Source: Patescibacteria group bacterium UBA1370
GTDB lineage: Bacteria; Patescibacteriota; Microgenomatia; UBA1400; PJMF01
NCBI GenBank assembly: GCA_002306315.1
Contig: DBRK01000003.1
Coordinates: 14,587 to 70,482 of the forward strand
DNA length: 55,896 bases
Direction: 5' to 3'
This document shows, in pieces, positions 24,471 to 33,441 of this stretch. Under the pieces are notes generated by a model that had not been told where the DNA came from, did no database searches, and saw nothing but the letters and a program-made list of their open reading frames with translations. Within the stretch, counting starts at the first letter, position 1; each line of letters opens with the position of its first letter. The position numbers and the translations under genes are program-made.

Positions 24471-27470
24471 ATGGCAAACAACAACTCCCACGGACCGGCA
24501 ACAATCAAAATTGAGGGCGCGCGCGAACACAATCTCAAAGATATCACCGTGGAAATTCCCAAAAACAAGCTTGTTGTTTTTACTGGTCTCTCGGGGAGCG
24601 GCAAAAGCTCACTGGCATTTGACACTCTTTACGCAGAAGGGCAGCGCCGCTATGTCGAGAGCTTGAGTTCGTATGCCCGGCAGTTCTTGGGGATCATGCA
24701 GAAGCCGGATGTTGACCACATCGAGGGGTTGTCGCCAGCCATCTCCATTGACCAAAAAACAACCTCCCATAATCCCCGTTCTACAGTTGGTACCATCACC
24801 GAAATTTATGATTATCTGCGGCTGCTTTATGCCAGAATTGGCCATCCGCATTGTCCCCAGTGCGGCAAGGAAGTGGCCACCCAGACTGTTGATCAGATAA
24901 TTAACCAGATTTTCGCCGAGATTGAGTTCCGTTTGGCCCAAACCGGCCAACCGGTGCGGGCAATGTTATTGGCTCCCGTTGTCCGTCAGCGGAAAGGTGA
25001 GTTTTCTCAATTGCTAAATAATCTAAAACAAAAGGGTTATCAGCGGGTGCGGATTGATGGCAACATTTATGATGCTGATGATGATTTAACTTTGATCAAG
25101 ACTAACAAACATGATATTTCGGCAGTGATCGACCGGTTAGTGGTTTCAGGCAACCAACTTAAAAAGGAGAATGAGCTTAAATCGCTGCGCAGTCGGGTTA
25201 CGCAGTCGATTGAAGAAGCATTACAGCTGGCAGACGGCTTGTCAGTGGTCAGCTTCATCGAAGATCCCAGCTTGAATTTTCCGGAAAAGCCAAAGGAATT
25301 CACTGATAAGTTGTTCAGCGAGAAACGCGCCTGCAGCGATTGCGGCATTTCGATCCCAGAAATTGAGCCCAGACTGTTTTCTTTTAACGCTCCGCAGGGT
25401 GCCTGTCCCACCTGCAATGGCTTGGGTTCATTGCTGAAAATTGACCGCAATAAAGTGGTGGCGCCTTCATTGACTTTGAGCGAGGGGGCAATCATTCCTT
25501 TTGCCCGAACCCTAGGTCAGGATACCTGGTGGTCGCGACTGGTCATCAAGGTTGTCGAAGAGGAAGGATATGATTTCCGCCGAACCGCATTTGGCGATAT
25601 GAAACCGGAGACCCAAGAGTTGCTGCTGGCCGGATCTGACAAAATCTACCGGGTCACTGGCAACAACCGTCATGGCCGGCAAACCGTTATTCATGAAAAA
25701 TTCGAGGGATTTATCACCAATCTGGAGCGGCGCTATGAGGAAACTGACTCAGATTACATCCGCAATGAAATAGAGCAGTTCATGCAACGCCAACAGTGTC
25801 CCAACTGCCAAGGCACCAGGCTTAAAGATGAAGCTCTTAGCGTCCATATCGATGGCAAAAATATTGCAGAAATCACCAAGCTCTCGCTGCAACAGTGCTA
25901 CTCTTGGGCGCAAAAACTCTGGGATGACACCATTTTGTCAGAGAAGGAAAAACTCATCGGCGAATCAATTCTCAAGGAAATCATTTCCCGGTTAGAATTT
26001 TTAAATGCCGTTGGTTTGAACTACTTAAGTCTCAACCGAGAGGCGGCAACCCTGGCTGGAGGCGAAGCTCAGCGCATCCGCTTGGCTTCACAGATTGGCA
26101 CAGGCTTGACCGGGGTTTTATACATACTCGACGAACCGACAATTGGTCTGCATCAGCGTGATAACCACCGGCTGATTGAAACTCTCAAAAACCTGCAGCA
26201 CAAAGGTAATACCGTGGTTGTTGTTGAGCATGACCGCGACCTGATGCTAGCCTCCGACCACATCATTGATTTCGGGCCACTGGCTGGCAAGCAGGGTGGG
26301 GAAGTAGTGGCGGCTGGCACCCCGGATGAGGTGATGGCCAATCCCCAATCCCTCACCGGCAAGTACCTAGCCCGCAAAAAAGATGTAGCCATCAAAAAGA
26401 ACAATGAGCGCCGGGTAGTTTCTGATGATGAGGAGTACCACCGGGAACGCTCCGGCTCGGCAATCCGTATATCCGGCGCCAGACACAACAATCTGAAAAA
26501 TGTCGACGTTGAATTTCCGCTCAACAAACTAGTCTGTATTACCGGTATTTCTGGTTCCGGCAAATCAACTCTACTGCACGACACCCTCTACGCCCATTTA
26601 GCCATGCATTTAGATCGTTCAATTGATATGGTGCCCGGACCGGTCGACAGCATCACTGTGCCTGACGTTGTCCGCCGGGTCAGTCTAATTGATCAGAGCC
26701 CGATTGGGCGGACTCCGCGCTCTAATCCTGCCACCTACACCAAAATCTTTGACTATATCCGCAAAGCCTTTGCCAATACCCAAGACGCCCAGATCAGGGG
26801 TTATGGACCGGGAAGGTTTAGTTTTAATGTCAAGGGCGGCCGCTGTGAAGCCTGCCAAGGTGACGGCCAAATCAAAATTGAGATGCAATTTTTGCCGGAT
26901 GTATACGTCACTTGTGATGTTTGTGAAGGCAAACGCTACAACGCGGAAACACTTGAGGTTCAGTACCGGGGTAAAAACATTTTCGAAGTCCTGAAGATGC
27001 CGGTTGATGAAGCGCTTGAGTTCTTCAAACATAATTCCACCATCAAAGCTAAACTGCAAACCTTGCAAGAAGTTGGCTTAGGCTATATTGAACTTGGTCA
27101 ACCAGCTCCAACCCTGAGCGGCGGAGAAGCCCAGAGGGTAAAACTAGCCCGGGAGCTATCAACCCGGACCTACGATCACGTGGTTTATCTGCTGGACGAG
27201 CCAACAACAGGTTTACACTTTGAGGACATTCAGAAATTACTCCGGGTGCTGCACCAACTAGTCGAGCAGGGCAACACCGTGATCACCATCGAACATAATC
27301 TAGACGTCATCAAAAATTCCGACTGGGTCATTGACTTGGGGCCAGAGGGAGGCGATGGCGGTGGGGAGATCATTGCCACAGGCACCCCTCAAGACCTGGC
27401 GAGAAATGAAAGTTCCTTTACCGGCCAGTTCCTAAAACAGGAATTCGCAGACATGGCTAACAGTAAGTAA
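24471..27470 (+). CDS. uvrA: UvrABC excinuclease subunit A
   Basis: 999 residues with two ABC ATPase halves. First half: GLSGSGKSSLAFDTLYAEG Walker A, zinc module CPQC...CPTC/CSDC, signature LAGGEAQRIRLA, and ILDEPTIGLH. Second half: GISGSGKSTLLHDTLY, zinc module CEAC...CDVC, signature LSGGEAQRVKLA, and LLDEPTTGLH. About 50 residues longer than E. coli UvrA, mostly from a lead and short C-terminal tail. It detects bulky DNA lesions as a dimer and delivers UvrB. All catalytic parts look intact. Confidence 0.97.
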   Translation: MANNNSHGPATIKIEGAREHNLKDITVEIPKNKLVVFTGLSGSGKSSLAFDTLYAEGQRRYVESLSSYARQFLGIMQKPDVDHIEGLSPAISIDQKTTSHNPRSTVGTITEIYDYLRLLYARIGHPHCPQCGKEVATQTVDQIINQIFAEIEFRLAQTGQPVRAMLLAPVVRQRKGEFSQLLNNLKQKGYQRVRIDGNIYDADDDLTLIKTNKHDISAVIDRLVVSGNQLKKENELKSLRSRVTQSIEEALQLADGLSVVSFIEDPSLNFPEKPKEFTDKLFSEKRACSDCGISIPEIEPRLFSFNAPQGACPTCNGLGSLLKIDRNKVVAPSLTLSEGAIIPFARTLGQDTWWSRLVIKVVEEEGYDFRRTAFGDMKPETQELLLAGSDKIYRVTGNNRHGRQTVIHEKFEGFITNLERRYEETDSDYIRNEIEQFMQRQQCPNCQGTRLKDEALSVHIDGKNIAEITKLSLQQCYSWAQKLWDDTILSEKEKLIGESILKEIISRLEFLNAVGLNYLSLNREAATLAGGEAQRIRLASQIGTGLTGVLYILDEPTIGLHQRDNHRLIETLKNLQHKGNTVVVVEHDRDLMLASDHIIDFGPLAGKQGGEVVAAGTPDEVMANPQSLTGKYLARKKDVAIKKNNERRVVSDDEEYHRERSGSAIRISGARHNNLKNVDVEFPLNKLVCITGISGSGKSTLLHDTLYAHLAMHLDRSIDMVPGPVDSITVPDVVRRVSLIDQSPIGRTPRSNPATYTKIFDYIRKAFANTQDAQIRGYGPGRFSFNVKGGRCEACQGDGQIKIEMQFLPDVYVTCDVCEGKRYNAETLEVQYRGKNIFEVLKMPVDEALEFFKHNSTIKAKLQTLQEVGLGYIELGQPAPTLSGGEAQRVKLARELSTRTYDHVVYLLDEPTTGLHFEDIQKLLRVLHQLVEQGNTVITIEHNLDVIKNSDWVIDLGPEGGDGGGEIIATGTPQDLARNESSFTGQFLKQEFADMANSK

Positions 27471-27513
27471 ATTCCAAAACTCAGCAACTGTTACCACTTG
27501 TTGCTTTTCGGGT

Positions 27514-27519
27514 TACAAT
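27514..27519 (+). promoter_or_regulatory. -10 box of transglutaminase-fold gene
   Basis: TACAAT eight bases before the ATG at 27528, with TTACCA 17 bases upstream as a weak -35. No Shine-Dalgarno. Confidence 0.45.
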
Positions 27520-27527
27520 AGCCTTGT

Positions 27528-29396
27528 ATGCGCTGGATACTATTAAGCTGGTTGTTTGGAGTTTTGTGCCTAATGCCTTGGCTGCACCACGCTCCTCGAG
27601 CCTTTGCCTCGGAGGAATTCGACACCAGCTTGACCACCACCTACACTGTGGACCAGACAGGGGTAACCAGAGTCAAACATGATTTCAGTATCACCAACTT
27701 GACTCCTACAACTTTCATCAAACAATACACACTCACCACCGCTTATTCCAACTTGACTAATTTCCGGATCACTGAGAACGGTGTTCAACTTGAGCCGACA
27801 ATTACAGATGAAGGCAACCGGACTTTAATAAACATTTCTTTCCCAAGAGATATAGTTGGGGAAGGTAAAACTCGCAACTTCCAAGTCGAGTACACTAATC
27901 CTGAACTGGCAATGATTGGCGGCAAAGTGCTTGAAGTGCACATTCCTGAACTCAGTGATTCCAATCTTTATGACCGTCACACGGTGATTATCCAGACACC
28001 GCTTAGTTTCGGCGAGCCGGCGCGGTCTACACCAAAACCCTTTGAAACCAAATCAATTTTTGGAGCCTTTGAAACCAGATTTGACAACACAGACGGCTCA
28101 GCAATATCAGTGATGTATGGCTCCAAACAATACTACAACCTGGCTGTACGCTATAATCTGGAAAATTCCACTGCCAGCACGGCATTAACACAACTAGCTC
28201 TGCCTCCTGACACTTCTTTCCAGCGCCTTTACTATCACAGCCTCGACCCAGCGCCTGCCAATATGAAACGGGATGACGATGGCAATTGGATAGCCACCTA
28301 CGAACTGCCTCCCAATAGCGTTACGCCTGTCCACCTGACGGCTCTAGCAGAGATCAGCCTAGACCCGCTCCCATACCCGGTGCCGGCTCCAAAAAACCAA
28401 CATACCAATAAAGATGAGCACTGGGACACCGGCAACCGCCAAATTAGCAACCTAGCAAAAGAGTTAGCCACCCCGGAAAAAATTTATGATTTCCTCATTG
28501 GAACCCTAACTTATAACACCCGCGATACCTTTCCGGAAGAAAAACCCCGCCTCGGTGCGGTTCAAGCTCTATCTCGTCCCACCGAAGTCCTGAGTCAGGA
28601 CTATACTGACTTGTTCATAGCCTTGAGCCGGGCTGCCGGCATTCCTGCCAGACGGGCAGTTGGTTATGCTTTCAGCCAAAATGAAGCCTTGCGACCCAAC
28701 ACCAGCGGCGGCAATAATCTTCATGCCTGGCCGGAGTATTATGACCAGAGCCGTGGCATCTGGGTGCCGATAGATCCGGCTTGGGGAGACACTACCGGGG
28801 GAGTGGATTATTTTCATCAATTCGACCTCAGGCACTTGACGCTGGCAATCAATGGGATCTCCAGCACCACTCCTTTCCCGGTGGGCACTTACCAATCCAT
28901 CGAAAATGAAGAAAACAACCTGGAAATTAGTTTTGCTGAAGGCTTGCCGGAACCGACACCAAGCTTCGGCTTAATGGTCGAACCCATCCGAGTATTAGGC
29001 ATGCGCTTGCCCGGGTTGCATAACCTGAAAATCACCAATCAGTCTGGACACGCGTGGTACGATATAGCCGTTGCCCTGACTCATGACTATCCAGGCGTGA
29101 CTGTTAACAAAAGACAGAGCTTGCGTGTCCCGGTTTTATTGCCTTTTCAAACCGTCAGCGTGCCGCTCACCGCCCATACTAATGATTTATCAATTAAAAA
29201 CAATGTCGAGGTAACAGCTGCTATGCTAAACAGCAGCGACAACTCAGAAATCTATGCCAAAGAAACCATCCAACTCTCAGCCGGACCAGCCGCGGCGGGT
29301 TACTTCCAAAACCCGCAAGTTCTCGTTGGCGTGGGTGTCGGTCTTGCCCTCCTTGCCATCATCGCCGGGAGTGTACTGGTTTTTAGACGCAAATAA
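27528..29396 (+). CDS. Secreted transglutaminase-fold protein with Cys-to-Ser active site
   Basis: 622 residues. Signal peptide ~1-27 ends AFAS. Residues ~30-290 form a beta-rich extracytoplasmic domain. Residues ~330-425 are the transglutaminase-like core (GAVQALSRPTEVL, DLFIALSRAAGIPARRAVGY, NLHAWPEYY, WVPIDPAWG). A C-terminal membrane helix (VLVGVGVGLALLAIIAGSVLVF) ends in RRK, so it is anchored with its bulk outside. His399 and Asp416 of the triad are present, but the nucleophile position in VLSQDYTDLF is Ser356 (AGT) where Cys is normal. It may be inactive or use Ser. The uvrC coding region begins inside its 3' end. Confidence 0.82.
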   Translation: MRWILLSWLFGVLCLMPWLHHAPRAFASEEFDTSLTTTYTVDQTGVTRVKHDFSITNLTPTTFIKQYTLTTAYSNLTNFRITENGVQLEPTITDEGNRTLINISFPRDIVGEGKTRNFQVEYTNPELAMIGGKVLEVHIPELSDSNLYDRHTVIIQTPLSFGEPARSTPKPFETKSIFGAFETRFDNTDGSAISVMYGSKQYYNLAVRYNLENSTASTALTQLALPPDTSFQRLYYHSLDPAPANMKRDDDGNWIATYELPPNSVTPVHLTALAEISLDPLPYPVPAPKNQHTNKDEHWDTGNRQISNLAKELATPEKIYDFLIGTLTYNTRDTFPEEKPRLGAVQALSRPTEVLSQDYTDLFIALSRAAGIPARRAVGYAFSQNEALRPNTSGGNNLHAWPEYYDQSRGIWVPIDPAWGDTTGGVDYFHQFDLRHLTLAINGISSTTPFPVGTYQSIENEENNLEISFAEGLPEPTPSFGLMVEPIRVLGMRLPGLHNLKITNQSGHAWYDIAVALTHDYPGVTVNKRQSLRVPVLLPFQTVSVPLTAHTNDLSIKNNVEVTAAMLNSSDNSEIYAKETIQLSAGPAAAGYFQNPQVLVGVGVGLALLAIIAGSVLVFRRK

Positions 29397-30681
29397 CACC
29401 GTCCTCTACGTCGGCAAAGCCAAAAATCTCCGCAACCGCGTCCGGTCATACACTCATTTTCTGCAATTGGCTGATCGCACCAAGCAGTTGGTAAAGGTTG
29501 CCACCAAAGTTAAGTTCACCGAACTTGGCAGCGACCTTGAAGCCATTCTCACTGAGGCAGAACTAATCCGCCGCTACCAACCTGCATACAACATCCTCCT
29601 CAAAGATGATAAAAGCCCACTCTATATTCATATTACGGATGAAAAATTCCCGCGGGTCTTGCGTATCCGCAAAAAAGAGCTTAATAATCAAAATCCCAAA
29701 GGCACTATTCTCGGCCCGTTCCCCAGCGCTTACCGGGTGAGGGAAGTGCTGCAAATTGTCAGGCGCATTTTCCCATGGTGCAATGAAGCCGGCGACCGGG
29801 TTTACAATCCCGACAGCCCGGTGCAGATGAAGCCCTGCTTTTTTTATCACATTGATCTCTGTCCAGGTGCCTGTTACGGCAAAATCTCACCAGAGTCGTA
29901 CCGGGAAAACATTTATCAGTTGACACGATTTCTCAGGGGAAAAACCAAAGCCGTTACCTCTGATCTCAAAGCCCAAATGACGGCTGCTGTTGCAGCTGAG
30001 GATTTCGAAAATGCGGCCCGGCTCCGGGATATGCTCACCAGTATCGAGATTGTCACCAAACCCACGGCTATTCTCAAACCGGAACTAACCACACCCGCCC
30101 TGACCGCCCAACTGGAAAAAGACGGCCTGGTTTACCTTCAGGATATTCTGGCTGAATATATGAACGTGCCGCGCCGCTATCCGCTTGACCGGATTGAGGG
30201 CTATGATGTTAGCAACACCATGGGCACCAACCCCTCAGTAGCCATGGTGACTTTTACGGAGGGAAAACCCGACAAAGCCGAGTACCGGCTGTTTAATATC
30301 CGTTCCATCCACACTCCCAACGATTACCAGATGATGAAGGAAGCTCTGGCGCGCCGGCAAAACCACCCCGAGTGGGGATACCCAAACCTAGTGGTCATAG
30401 ATGGCGGCAAAGGCCAAGTTAGAGCAGCCCTGTCTGTCTGGACTTGGGGGACACCTCTTATCGGTATCGCCAAAAATCCGGACCGGCTGATTATTCCCAA
30501 AATCAACTGGAATAGCCGCAAAAAAGATGAAAAACCAGATCTGAGAAAACCTGATTACCACGTTCTCAAACTCCTAGAGAATCATCCCGGATTGCAGCTG
30601 ATCCAGCGCATCCGCAACGAGTCGCACCGTTTTTCCAAAAAGCAGCACACCCGCCGCCGCTTGAAGAGTATGTTTACTTGA
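29335..30681 (+). CDS. uvrC: UvrABC excinuclease subunit C, C-terminally short
   Basis: About 448 residues from the GTG at 29335 (TTG at 29344 or ATG at 29254 are alternatives; the N-terminal residues from 29254 resemble no UvrC). GIY-YIG nuclease: SSPGVYWFLD, VLYVGKAKNLRNRVRSY. UVR contact helix: AAEDFENAARLRDML. RNase H-like nuclease: RIEGYDVSNTMG (Asp), LVVIDGGKGQ (Asp), NESHRFSKKQH (His). The protein stops soon after this motif, so the usual C-terminal helix-hairpin-helix pair is missing. It makes both incisions beside a lesion held by UvrB. The first ~20 codons overlap the transglutaminase-fold gene in another frame. Confidence 0.93.
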   Translation: MSVLPSLPSSPGVYWFLDANNTVLYVGKAKNLRNRVRSYTHFLQLADRTKQLVKVATKVKFTELGSDLEAILTEAELIRRYQPAYNILLKDDKSPLYIHITDEKFPRVLRIRKKELNNQNPKGTILGPFPSAYRVREVLQIVRRIFPWCNEAGDRVYNPDSPVQMKPCFFYHIDLCPGACYGKISPESYRENIYQLTRFLRGKTKAVTSDLKAQMTAAVAAEDFENAARLRDMLTSIEIVTKPTAILKPELTTPALTAQLEKDGLVYLQDILAEYMNVPRRYPLDRIEGYDVSNTMGTNPSVAMVTFTEGKPDKAEYRLFNIRSIHTPNDYQMMKEALARRQNHPEWGYPNLVVIDGGKGQVRAALSVWTWGTPLIGIAKNPDRLIIPKINWNSRKKDEKPDLRKPDYHVLKLLENHPGLQLIQRIRNESHRFSKKQHTRRRLKSMFT

Positions 30682-30682
30682 G

Positions 30683-30712
30683 TTGCGACTAGACACTGCC
30701 ACAGGTTATACT
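30683..30712 (+). promoter_or_regulatory. Promoter of YvlD-like gene
   Basis: TTGCGA, 18-nt spacer, TATACT (30707-30712), exactly six bases before the ATG at 30719. Leaderless start expected. Confidence 0.6.
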
Positions 30713-30718
30713 CTGAGT

Positions 30719-31078
30719 ATGCTCAAAGCTGTACTGACTTCTCTGGCTACATTAGCAATTCTGGCATATATTTTGCCCACGGTTAATTTTTTCAGTTGGA
30801 CAGCGTTGATTTTAGCTAGCATTATCTTGACTGTTGTTTATGGTGTCATTAAGCCAGTTCTTAAAATTCTTTTTCTACCAATCAATATTGTCACCCTAGG
30901 GTTGTTTTCCCTGGTGATTAATGCCTTTTTAATTTGGCTGGTAACTTTTCTGGTCCCGGGTTTTCAAATTGACAGCATGGTGCTGTTTGGCACCCCGATC
31001 GGCTGGTTCTGGACGCTGGTGGTCATCTCTTTCCTTATCAGTTTTATTCAAAACCTGCTTCGAAAATTGATTAATTAG
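30719..31078 (+). CDS. Four-helix membrane protein of the YvlD / phage-holin IV superfamily
   Basis: 119 residues, almost entirely hydrophobic, with four membrane helices. The sequence IKPVLKILFLPINIVTLGLFSLVINAFLIWLVTFLVPGF contains the LP-x-N-x-x-T-x-G-L-F signature of COG1950 (YvlD, DUF360). Length is typical. The TTG at 30683 that lengthens the frame falls on the -35 box and is rejected. The family is linked to envelope stress in other bacteria, but its function is unclear. No recognised partner beside it. Confidence 0.8.
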   Translation: MLKAVLTSLATLAILAYILPTVNFFSWTALILASIILTVVYGVIKPVLKILFLPINIVTLGLFSLVINAFLIWLVTFLVPGFQIDSMVLFGTPIGWFWTLVVISFLISFIQNLLRKLIN

Positions 31079-31151
31079 TCTGTTGTATATCTGGGTTTCC
31101 ATCTGGACAAAACGGAAATTTTATCTTATAATAATAAATATAATATCAATC

Positions 31152-31180
31152 TTAAGCTCCCAGAAGCCTTGCGCTATAAT
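31152..31180 (+). promoter_or_regulatory. Promoter of the ligase/peptidase operon
   Basis: TTAAGC, 17-nt spacer and a perfect TATAAT (31175-31180), six bases before the ATG at 31187. The four following genes are spaced 5, 3 and -4 bases apart, so this is probably the single promoter for all. Confidence 0.6.
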
Positions 31181-31186
31181 GAATTT

Positions 31187-32152
31187 ATGAAAACAAGATT
31201 TTTGCATATCTTTTTTGTGGCTAGTTTATGGGCAACGGTGAGTTTGCTGAGTGTCGGTGGAATGTCGCCAGCGGCCGCTCAACCCGTGATTAATGAGGGT
31301 GTAATTGACTTGGAAGTCGCCACCGAGGACGCCACTGACGCCGCCACAGCTACCGATGAGGCAGAGCAGGCCACGGCTTCCGCTACCCTCGAACAAATAG
31401 TCCAGCAAAAACAAGATGCGGACATTACGGAAACAGCTGGCGAACAGCGCAGCAAGCTAGCCCGTTATTTAGATGAAAACCCGCCAGGACCGCTGAGTTG
31501 GCACAATTTCCTGCAGCATGCCATTTATGGCGCTGTTGCCAACGGTTTACCGGCTAATATCGTAGTGCTGATCATCCTCTTTCCAGTAATTACCTCGATT
31601 ATTGCTGCCTCGAGGCACTTAATCGGCCTTAAAGGTTTTGGCATCTATGTACCGGCAGTGTTGTCCGTTGCCTTTGTATCTACAGGCATTGGTACTGGGA
31701 TGATTATTTTCTTGACTGTTTTAACGGCGGCGTTGTTGTTTAGAAATTTAGTTAAAAGACTGAAGCTGCAGTATCTACCGCGGGCAGCCATGCTGCTCTG
31801 GGGAGTTTCGGTGGCGGTATTGCTGCTGATAGTTTTTGCAGCCAACACCGGCATTAGTGTTTTATTAACCCTGAATATCTTCCCGTTGCTGATTATTATG
31901 CTCATCTCAGAAAACTTTATCGAAACCCAACTGATGAGCAGCCAATCCCAGGCTGTGCGTTTGACCTTGGAAACTATCATCATTGCTATCATTTGTTCGC
32001 TGGTGATTAGCTCAGAAGACCTGCAGCGGATTGTCATCATCAATCCAGAGCTGACAATCTTGGCAGTAGCCGGCATTAATATCCTGGTGGGTAAATACTC
32101 GGGCTTGAGGCTGCTGGAATACCTGCGCTTTGGCCCGCTTCTGGAGAGGTAA
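31187..32152 (+). CDS. 7TM protein of the transglutaminase-associated (7TM_transglut) family
   Basis: 321 residues. A signal peptide (to ~31, PAAAQ) is followed by ~70 exported residues rich in Asp, Glu, Ala and Thr. Residues ~105-321 hold about seven helices with the family signature: GLKGFGIYVPAVLSVAFVSTG, FRNLVKRLKLQYLPRAAMLL. In other bacteria this 7TM unit is usually fused to an inactive transglutaminase domain and encoded beside a RimK-related ligase. Here the transglutaminase part is absent but the ligase follows 5 nt later. It is inferred to be the membrane partner of the ligase. A separate Cys-less transglutaminase-fold protein is encoded 1.8 kb upstream. Confidence 0.82.
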   Translation: MKTRFLHIFFVASLWATVSLLSVGGMSPAAAQPVINEGVIDLEVATEDATDAATATDEAEQATASATLEQIVQQKQDADITETAGEQRSKLARYLDENPPGPLSWHNFLQHAIYGAVANGLPANIVVLIILFPVITSIIAASRHLIGLKGFGIYVPAVLSVAFVSTGIGTGMIIFLTVLTAALLFRNLVKRLKLQYLPRAAMLLWGVSVAVLLLIVFAANTGISVLLTLNIFPLLIIMLISENFIETQLMSSQSQAVRLTLETIIIAIICSLVISSEDLQRIVIINPELTILAVAGINILVGKYSGLRLLEYLRFGPLLER

Positions 32153-32157
32153 CAGCC

Positions 32158-33438
32158 ATGCCATCCGCCAAAGACATCCTGGGCATGAATGCCAGAAACC
32201 AGTTGTTTGTATCTCTGAACCCGCCCTCGGCGCGGAGTTTTGCCACCTCTAAGTACGCTACCAAGCTGCTGCTGGATAGCAAGGATATTCCGGTGGCCAA
32301 AATTTTCGGCTTGCTGGCCACTAATGAGGATGTCAATGATTTCGACTGGCGCTCACTCAAGGAGAATTTTGTCATCAAGCCCACTAACGGCAGCGCCGGC
32401 AAGGGTATTGTAGCCTTCGAAAAGCTGCAGCGCGACGGCCGCTGGCGGGATGTTTTAGGCAATACATGGTCTCTTGATGATATCAAGCTGCACTGCTTTG
32501 ACATTTTGGAAGGCCAATACAGTACTTGGGGCGCTCAACATAACGTTATTGTTGAAGAAAGGGTTATCACCCATCCAGAAATTGCCAAGTACACAGAGCA
32601 GGGTACGCCTGACCTGCGGGTGATTGTTTTCAACAGCGTGCCTATTATGGCCATGCTCAGGTTGCCAACCAGGGAGTCGGAAGGCCGAGCTAACCTGCAC
32701 CAGGGCGCGATTGGGGTAGGCGTGGATATGGGCACTGGCACTACTACCAATGCCATCACCGGCAAAGGCCAACCAATCCAATTCCTGCCTGGCACTAACA
32801 AATCGCTGAGCGGCATTAAGATTCCGTATTGGAAAAGCTGCCTGATGACAGCCGTTAAAGCTGCAGAGGCTGCCCACCTGAAATATTCCGGCATCGATCT
32901 CTTTATCTCCGAAGACAAAGGACCGCTGGTGGTCGAGCTCAATGCCAACCCCGGCTTATCTATCCAAATCGCCAATGAGGCTGGGTTGCGTCGGCGCCTG
33001 GAGCGGGTAGCCGATCTCAAGGTGCTCAGTCCTGACCATGGGGTGAGAATCGGCCGGGCGCTTTTCGCTGAAAATTTTGTCGACCAAACTATTTCTCAAG
33101 AGGGACTGACTATTGTTAATCCCTCAGAAAAGATCATTGTTTTCAGCGATGCCAAGGAACGAATAGAAGTAGAAGCGCTCTTTCACACTGGCCGCTACCG
33201 GAGCGCCATCGCTTATAGCTTGGCACAAGACTTGGGTTTCCTAGAACCTGAGGATTTGTTGTGGTTTCAAAAGGAGAAAAAAGAAGGCATTGCCCCAGTG
33301 GTCGAAGCAACCGTAGAAATTAAAGGCCGCAAGTTCTCAACTGCCATGGTGGTTTCCAAACGCCTGAACCGAACTCAGCACAAAATCGAGATCGGCCGGC
33401 GCGACCTCGGCGGTTTTCTGGTCGGCACCGCACAATAA
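32158..33438 (+). CDS. RimK-related ATP-grasp amide ligase fused to a retropepsin-like domain
   Basis: 426 residues. Residues 1-~290 match the alpha-L-glutamate ligase-like ATP-grasp family (TIGR02291): ILGMNARN at the start, NFVIKPTNGSAGKGIVAF (ATP lysine and glycine loop), PIMAMLRLPT, ANLHQGAIGVG, and VVELNANPGLSIQIAN (Glu and Asn for magnesium). Residues ~315-426 resemble a retropepsin-like aspartyl protease domain (VEALFHTGRYRSAIAYSLAQDLGF, IGRRDLGGFLVG), but the catalytic Asp-Thr-Gly reads His343-Thr-Gly. It should couple ATP use to forming an amide with an amino acid; the acceptor is unknown. Three bases separate it from the next gene. Confidence 0.82.
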   Translation: MPSAKDILGMNARNQLFVSLNPPSARSFATSKYATKLLLDSKDIPVAKIFGLLATNEDVNDFDWRSLKENFVIKPTNGSAGKGIVAFEKLQRDGRWRDVLGNTWSLDDIKLHCFDILEGQYSTWGAQHNVIVEERVITHPEIAKYTEQGTPDLRVIVFNSVPIMAMLRLPTRESEGRANLHQGAIGVGVDMGTGTTTNAITGKGQPIQFLPGTNKSLSGIKIPYWKSCLMTAVKAAEAAHLKYSGIDLFISEDKGPLVVELNANPGLSIQIANEAGLRRRLERVADLKVLSPDHGVRIGRALFAENFVDQTISQEGLTIVNPSEKIIVFSDAKERIEVEALFHTGRYRSAIAYSLAQDLGFLEPEDLLWFQKEKKEGIAPVVEATVEIKGRKFSTAMVVSKRLNRTQHKIEIGRRDLGGFLVGTAQ

Positions 33439-33441
33439 GCT

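Noticed and set aside
29254..29334. ATG at 29254 as the uvrC start
   Set aside because: The extra residues are Lys/Ser/Arg-rich read-through of the overlapping gene and have no counterpart in UvrC; it cannot be fully excluded.
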